This document shows positions 60,145 to 64,000 of a stretch of 64,000 nt of DNA, one piece after another. The stretch spans positions 2,202,390-2,266,389 of the forward strand of contig NZ_KQ947475.1 of assembly GCF_001506075.1 (NCBI RefSeq). The letters are read 5' to 3'. Below the pieces are notes generated by a model, which was given only the letters and a program-made list of their open reading frames with translations, made no database searches and had not been told where the DNA came from. The stretch's first letter is position 1. Each line of letters opens with the position of its first letter. Source of the DNA: Vibrio sp. MEBiC08052 (GTDB lineage Bacteria > Pseudomonadota > Gammaproteobacteria > Enterobacterales > Vibrionaceae). The position numbers were made by a program, and so were the translations under genes.

Positions 60145-60169
60145 ATCGAATCAGCCGTAAATAAATTGA

Positions 60170-61123
60170 TTAGAATTGCAATTTAATTTTCTCACCACAC
60201 TCTACGATGGCGGATGATGCCGTTGCACCAAGCCCGACAGTCATCAGCATCACTTTATCACCCGGATTCAGACGACCGGATTCAAATAATGTTTTCAGAT
60301 TAATAAATGGGTCGGCACCAAAGCAGTGGCCATACTGACTGACATTATCAAGAAATAATAAGTCCGGTGGTAAATTTATATTTTTGGCAATTTGTTTCCA
60401 GGAAGAAATATTCACATTATGCGGCACCAGATATTTAATATCGCCCCATGAAAGGCCACTGTGTTGTAAGGTGTAATCAATATGACTCTGGGTAAACGTG
60501 AAATATTTATCCTGAAATGAATTCTGCTCCGTACCTTCCGGATAACCACTGTTGAGGCTGAAAGAACCATCCCGGCTGGTGACATTATTTGTAATTCGGA
60601 ACTGATCACCATTGCGGCTCAGCAATACGGCACAGGCCACTTCACCCATAATGGTTGTATCCGGAATCAGTTGAACCCAGCGGTGAAATGCTTTTTCGGC
60701 AATCAGCACAATCGCGTACTCATCATCGTCCAACTGCGCTGAAACATAATCCAGCACCGACAGACCGGTTGCACAGTGGCTCATGGTATAACTGGCATAT
60801 TCGGTCTGCGGACCGAAAATTTCTGTCACCTGTCTGGCTATCTGATGATCGCCAAAAGGAAAAACGGTCGGAATCGTATGGCAGTGAACCACATGCTTCA
60901 CCTGCCCGCTCAGGTCAGGATGGCGCTCGCAGAGGCGTTCCAGTGCCGGACGAGTCATCTCGGCAATTGTTTCTTCGTCCTGATGCGGAAATGATCTGAG
61001 TCCGTAAAAACGGTCAAACATCCGGGTTTCAACACCGGAAAGTCCCAATGATTCCGCCGCTTCATGCAGCGTCTGTTGTCCGGCGGCAAAATTGATTTCT
61101 ATATCTTTAATATTGCATATCAT
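60170..61123 (-). CDS. KASIII-like acyltransferase/condensing enzyme A
   Basis: A 317-residue thiolase-fold protein. Cys117 in MSHCATG is the nucleophile, His235 in VPHNVN is the base, and His266 in YGHCFGADP replaces the FabH Asn. I use the ATG at 61123, after CAGGTAAG, instead of upstream in-frame starts at 61144 and 61138; it overlaps the hydrolase stop by 17 bp. The motif order and spacing equal those of the paralogue at 56988-58016. Confidence 0.85.
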   Translation of the reverse strand: MICNIKDIEINFAAGQQTLHEAAESLGLSGVETRMFDRFYGLRSFPHQDEETIAEMTRPALERLCERHPDLSGQVKHVVHCHTIPTVFPFGDHQIARQVTEIFGPQTEYASYTMSHCATGLSVLDYVSAQLDDDEYAIVLIAEKAFHRWVQLIPDTTIMGEVACAVLLSRNGDQFRITNNVTSRDGSFSLNSGYPEGTEQNSFQDKYFTFTQSHIDYTLQHSGLSWGDIKYLVPHNVNISSWKQIAKNINLPPDLLFLDNVSQYGHCFGADPFINLKTLFESGRLNPGDKVMLMTVGLGATASSAIVECGEKIKLQF

Positions 61124-61991
61124 TTGACTTACCTGCATGACCAATGTCTGAGTAACGAAGAAGAAAGTTGCTGACGGTTTGGTGAAGTTCGGAACAGTTC
61201 AGCATCCCGAGATGCCCGGTGTCACGGCTGAAGAAAAGCTGTTCTGCCTGTACCATTGCATGAATCGACATAGACTCCGCCGCTTCAAAACGCTGGTCGT
61301 TCAACCCGTGGCAAATCAGCAGATCAACGTTCTGCGCGTAAATCGCTTCCGTCAGACATGCTTCCGGTAAACCGGTCAGCATCTGATAACGGATCGCAAG
61401 CTGACGGGAATCTTCCGCATCTTTTCCCTGTAACCTATCTTCCTGAGACACGTTTCCCAGCGACAGAAGATAAGCCCGGAACAGTGATTCAAGGCTCCGG
61501 GGCGCAGCCAGTAGCACCAGTGTGTTGAATATATAAGCCTGCTGTTTTTCAAGAAACATAGCCGCCAGTAACCCGCCGACAGAGTGTCCGATAAGATGTG
61601 TCACCGGTCCGAAGGTTTCTACAATCAGATTGAGCACTTCAAGCTGCTGAGCATAACCGCTTTGGGTACATTCGCTGTGCCCGTGTCCCGGCAGATCCGG
61701 GATCAGAACACAAAAACCGCAGGCACTCAGTTGCCGTGCCAGTTCCGAAAACATTGCACCGTATCCACCCCAGCCATGAATCATTAACACTACCGGTGCG
61801 GTTACATTTCCCTGCCGATAGACCGGAACCCGCCCGAAAGCAGTTTCCAGCGTCAGTTGTTCAGCCTGTGCCATCCACATCGCCGCGACTTTGCACACCG
61901 GCAGACAGCGCGGCTGTTCAAAGTCATCAAACAATTCACACCACAGATGGGAATAGAGATCTCTGCTACGGGATTCACCGACGCTATACAC
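61107..61991 (-). CDS. Alpha/beta hydrolase
   Basis: A 294-residue hydrolase with an intact Ser137 (GHSVGG), Asp232 (HGLNDQRF) and His260 (DTGHLGM) triad, plus oxyanion motif HGWGG at 72-76. A 60-residue N-terminal extension has no clear similarity. Start is a GTG at 61991 overlapping the upstream stop (GTGTATAG). In a carrier-based pathway it may release or transfer the acyl product, or proofread mischarged carriers; no direct evidence. Confidence 0.88.
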   Translation of the reverse strand: MYSVGESRSRDLYSHLWCELFDDFEQPRCLPVCKVAAMWMAQAEQLTLETAFGRVPVYRQGNVTAPVVLMIHGWGGYGAMFSELARQLSACGFCVLIPDLPGHGHSECTQSGYAQQLEVLNLIVETFGPVTHLIGHSVGGLLAAMFLEKQQAYIFNTLVLLAAPRSLESLFRAYLLSLGNVSQEDRLQGKDAEDSRQLAIRYQMLTGLPEACLTEAIYAQNVDLLICHGLNDQRFEAAESMSIHAMVQAEQLFFSRDTGHLGMLNCSELHQTVSNFLLRYSDIGHAGKSNDMQY

Positions 61992-62676
61992 TGAGATTCT
62001 CCCCGCTCATCTCCGGTATGCCATGACGTCGGAAAGCACATTGTTCCGGCCTTTCATCTACGGGAAAATCTGACAGCCGAGACTGGTACATAAACGCAAC
62101 CACCTGCTGCCAGACGGAAAATTCCGGCCGGGCAATATCGCCCAGCGCAACCGGAACAAAATGCTGAGCTTCGTGTTGTCCGGCTGTCCGGCTGAAGCGG
62201 GCACAAAGGATCATCGCTGACTCGACTTCACTCTCCGCAACACCAAATTCCCGGAAACAATCAAAAATCACCAGACAGTCATCACTCTCTGCCAGCATTG
62301 CCCCGGCCAGTTGCAGATGAGCCGGTGTCAGTTCCTGACCGCTGTGTTTCATGCCTAATGCCCGGGAAATCGCGTGATTTTCTGCCAGCCGCTTTTGCAA
62401 CTGCGGAGTTTTACTGTCCAGTTGTGCATAACGGTGAATCATCAGCAATGTGGCCTGACACGCTTTTGTCTGTGGCTGGCAAAACGCTGCAACCTCTCGG
62501 TAAAGGGCATCGGATGCACAGCGAATTAATCGTTGTCTGTCCACTTCCGGATGAACAGCCAGCCACGGAGTCAGAGCGACTTGCTCTTCATCGGTCAGTC
62601 GTATCACCGGAGATTCCGGACGGAATACAGCCAGATCATTCAGCCATAAGGTTGCGGTATCACTCGGCCTGTTCAT
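61984..62676 (-). CDS. Unknown protein in the ligase/dehydrogenase/KASIII operon
   Basis: A 230-residue protein starting MNRPSDTATLWL; the ATG overlaps the acyl dehydrogenase stop as TGATG. I do not recognise a family. A central stretch (SRALGMKHSGQELTPAHLQLAGAMLAESDDCLVIFDCFREFG) has helix-strand rhythm vaguely like the thiolase N-terminal half, but no cysteine-containing active-site motif follows. It could be a decayed or accessory KASIII-like subunit, or something new. It is conserved in reading frame within a tightly overlapping operon, so it is probably functional. Confidence 0.7.
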   Translation of the reverse strand: MNRPSDTATLWLNDLAVFRPESPVIRLTDEEQVALTPWLAVHPEVDRQRLIRCASDALYREVAAFCQPQTKACQATLLMIHRYAQLDSKTPQLQKRLAENHAISRALGMKHSGQELTPAHLQLAGAMLAESDDCLVIFDCFREFGVAESEVESAMILCARFSRTAGQHEAQHFVPVALGDIARPEFSVWQQVVAFMYQSRLSDFPVDERPEQCAFRRHGIPEMSGENLSV

Positions 62677-63833
62677 CAGACAACCTCCCGGAATAACATC
62701 GCACCATTGAGCAAATGCACATTGCGGGTACCTTCTGCATATTCGAAACATTTAATATCCCGGTGCAACTTCGCCAATGTCTGATCTTGCAGTAACACGC
62801 CACCGTGACAGCGATGCAGCGCTTCCTCAACCACAGACTCAGCAAGTTCTGCCGCTTTGGCTTTCGCCAGCCCGATCTGCTTCGTGACGGTTTCTCCCTG
62901 ATCATAACGGGCAGAAACTGTTAACAGATTTTGTAGTGCACCGGCAAGCCGGAACTGTGCGGATTTCAGCCATGCCTGATGATATGCCACATCCATCAGC
63001 TCATGCTGAACTATATAATCCAGCGTCGCTCTGGCACTGCCCAGTGCCAGAGCACCGACACAGGGACGCAGGCTATCAAATGTCGCAATCGCTGCACCGG
63101 AAAAACGCTGAGTCGGTTTCAGATGAGCACCTAACAGGGCATCATCGCCAACAAACATATCTTCAAAGACCAGATGAGAGACATTACATCCTGGCACACC
63201 GTGTACCGGCAGCCGCTCCCGGTGGAAACCCTCAACTTTAGCGGGCTCGAACAGAAAAACATCGGTGCCGAGTGAGTTCTGATTGGTCCGGGCAAAAACA
63301 ACCCCGATATCTGCGTGAATACCATTGCCGATGAAATATTTTTCACCGTTGATCAGATAGCCGCCATCGACTTTTGTTGCCTGTGTTTTGATATTTCCGG
63401 CATCGGAACCGACTGTCGGTTCACTCATAGCAAAACAGCTCCAGCTCAGTTGATCGCGGAACAAACCAAAGAAACGTTCCTGTTGCTCCGGACTGCCCAG
63501 TCCCTGTAATACGAATCCGGCCATGCCCGGTGTCGGGCAGGCAAAAATAAGATTCGGTTCCACATATCCCAGCGCTTCGTAAAACAGACAGCGCTGCACT
63601 ACCGTCAGTTCATGCAGAACCTGTCCATTGGCTAATGCAATCGGCGTCGGGTTATAAGCCTCCGGTAATCCGAGGCGGTTCATCTGATGAGCTAGCGAAT
63701 AGCGAGCCGTAGCCCGGTAATTTTCAGGATCTTCATCGATCAGCCGGCCAAGTGCTCGACCTTCTTCCAGTGTCGCTGTCACATAGTCCCGGATGGCCTG
63801 CCCTTCGGCGGATAATCTGTGGTTGAATATCAT
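62676..63833 (-). CDS. Acyl-CoA dehydrogenase-like flavoprotein 1
   Basis: A 385-residue FAD enzyme with the acyl-CoA dehydrogenase fold; MSEPTVGSDAGNIKTQ is the FAD loop and FEYAEGTRNVHLLN carries the presumed catalytic glutamate. It is a paralogue of the enzyme at 58957-60144: both end with EY.EGT.N.H.LN. The start at 63833 (MIFNHRL) follows AGAGGAAAG; the longer frame to 63884 would overlap the ligase gene. With an adjacent adenylating enzyme it resembles pairs that activate and then oxidise a carrier-bound amino or fatty acid. Confidence 0.88.
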   Translation of the reverse strand: MIFNHRLSAEGQAIRDYVTATLEEGRALGRLIDEDPENYRATARYSLAHQMNRLGLPEAYNPTPIALANGQVLHELTVVQRCLFYEALGYVEPNLIFACPTPGMAGFVLQGLGSPEQQERFFGLFRDQLSWSCFAMSEPTVGSDAGNIKTQATKVDGGYLINGEKYFIGNGIHADIGVVFARTNQNSLGTDVFLFEPAKVEGFHRERLPVHGVPGCNVSHLVFEDMFVGDDALLGAHLKPTQRFSGAAIATFDSLRPCVGALALGSARATLDYIVQHELMDVAYHQAWLKSAQFRLAGALQNLLTVSARYDQGETVTKQIGLAKAKAAELAESVVEEALHRCHGGVLLQDQTLAKLHRDIKCFEYAEGTRNVHLLNGAMLFREVV

Positions 63834-63864
63834 TTTTCTTTCCTCTGCCTTGTGCTGTGGCTCA

Positions 63865-64000
63865 CTAACTCGCTTGCTGCTCATGCCATTGATGTTGCAG
63901 TTTCACCCGGTCAATCTTGCCGTGCAGATTCATCGGTAAAGCGGCCACAAAATGGACTGATGACGGCACCATGTAACGGGGAAGATGCTGATGCATAAAC
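63865..64000 (-). CDS. Adenylation/AMP-ligase enzyme, C-terminal end (cut by window edge)
   Basis: 44 residues are visible, ending EQQAS. HLPRYMVPSSVHFVAALP followed by MNLHGKIDRVKL is the A10 end motif of adenylating enzymes (acyl-CoA ligases, NRPS A domains), with the conserved active-site lysine in GKIDR. The protein stops soon after it, so it carries no carrier domain at its C-terminus. It is the first visible gene of the cluster, 31 bp ahead of the acyl dehydrogenase. Substrate specificity residues are outside the window. Confidence 0.85.
   Translation of the reverse strand, partial: FMHQHLPRYMVPSSVHFVAALPMNLHGKIDRVKLQHQWHEQQAS

Noticed and set aside
55568..64000. Prodigiosin-type (pig) cluster
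   Set aside because: A ligase and acyl dehydrogenase fit, but there is no PigC-like condensing enzyme, no HMBC or MBC synthesis genes and no carrier protein; the KASIII-like proteins and P450 do not belong to it.
56988..64000. OleABCD olefin/beta-lactone pathway
   Set aside because: A thiolase-fold enzyme, alpha/beta hydrolase and AMP-ligase are present, but an OleD-type reductase is lacking and the acyl dehydrogenases and altered KASIII motif do not fit.
1..64000. CRISPR array or rRNA genes
   Set aside because: No regularly spaced repeats and no rRNA-like sequence were seen on either strand.

Overview
The window reads as chromosomal DNA of a gammaproteobacterium in the Vibrionaceae. The evidence is a Vibrio-like fatty-acid gene block (holB-tmk-mltG-pabC-fabF-acpP-fabG-fabD-fabH-plsX-rpmF-yceD) followed by maf, rluC and rne, the enteric/Vibrio yejK-yejL-yejM-tRNA-Pro(GGG) block, a DUF2956 protein and a 903-residue AdhE. 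The species cannot be fixed from the sequence alone.

Layout. 1-14.9 kb: core genome, with fatty-acid synthesis, peptidoglycan release (mltG), folate (pabC), thymidylate kinase, ribosomal protein L32 and, divergently, RNase E. 15-26.2 kb: SulP anion transporter, AdhE, a voltage-gated K+ channel with a C-terminal zinc ribbon, Asd, YejK/YejL/YejM and tRNA-Pro. 26.3-33 kb: a patchwork beginning at tRNA-Ser(UGA), with a decayed IS3-type orfA tail, an AT-rich operon of two SPFH (HflK/HflC-like) proteins and NhaA, a DUF2956 protein, a small ORF present once whole and once as a broken copy, tRNA-like debris and a lone periplasmic binding protein.

33-42 kb: an amino-acid uptake and breakdown block. 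A divergent LysR faces an aapJQMP-type ABC importer co-transcribed with isoaspartyl peptidase/asparaginase; then come a LysR-LysE exporter pair and a periplasmic type II asparaginase. 42-47.6 kb: a catabolic operon made of a DeoR-HTH/PfkB kinase fusion, a DapA/NanA-family aldolase and a tripartite tricarboxylate transporter (TctC-B-A), with three AAACAAAAA repeats in its promoter. 47.7-55.5 kb: a PAS-GAF-GGDEF cyclase, a PepSY/DUF2946 pair with a Fur-like site, a large imperfect palindrome, a secreted carboxylesterase, RlmF and a GIN-domain protein.

55.5-64 kb (to the window edge): the most unusual part, a tightly overlapping minus-strand operon that looks like an uncharacterised natural-product or acyl-modification cluster. 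In transcription order it encodes the end of an adenylation (AMP-ligase) enzyme, an acyl-CoA-dehydrogenase-like flavoprotein, an unknown 230-residue protein, an alpha/beta hydrolase, a KASIII-like enzyme, a second acyl-CoA dehydrogenase, a KASIII-like protein without the active-site cysteine, a third KASIII-like enzyme and a cytochrome P450. Both cysteine-bearing KASIII-like proteins carry GHC...DP where FabH has GNTSAAS, so they may have a Cys-His-His rather than Cys-His-Asn triad. The gene set (ligase, acyl dehydrogenases, KASIII-like transferases, hydrolase) recalls, without matching, the pyrrole-carboxylate loading and transfer modules of aminocoumarin clusters. No carrier protein, modular PKS/NRPS or regulator is visible; these may lie beyond position 64000.
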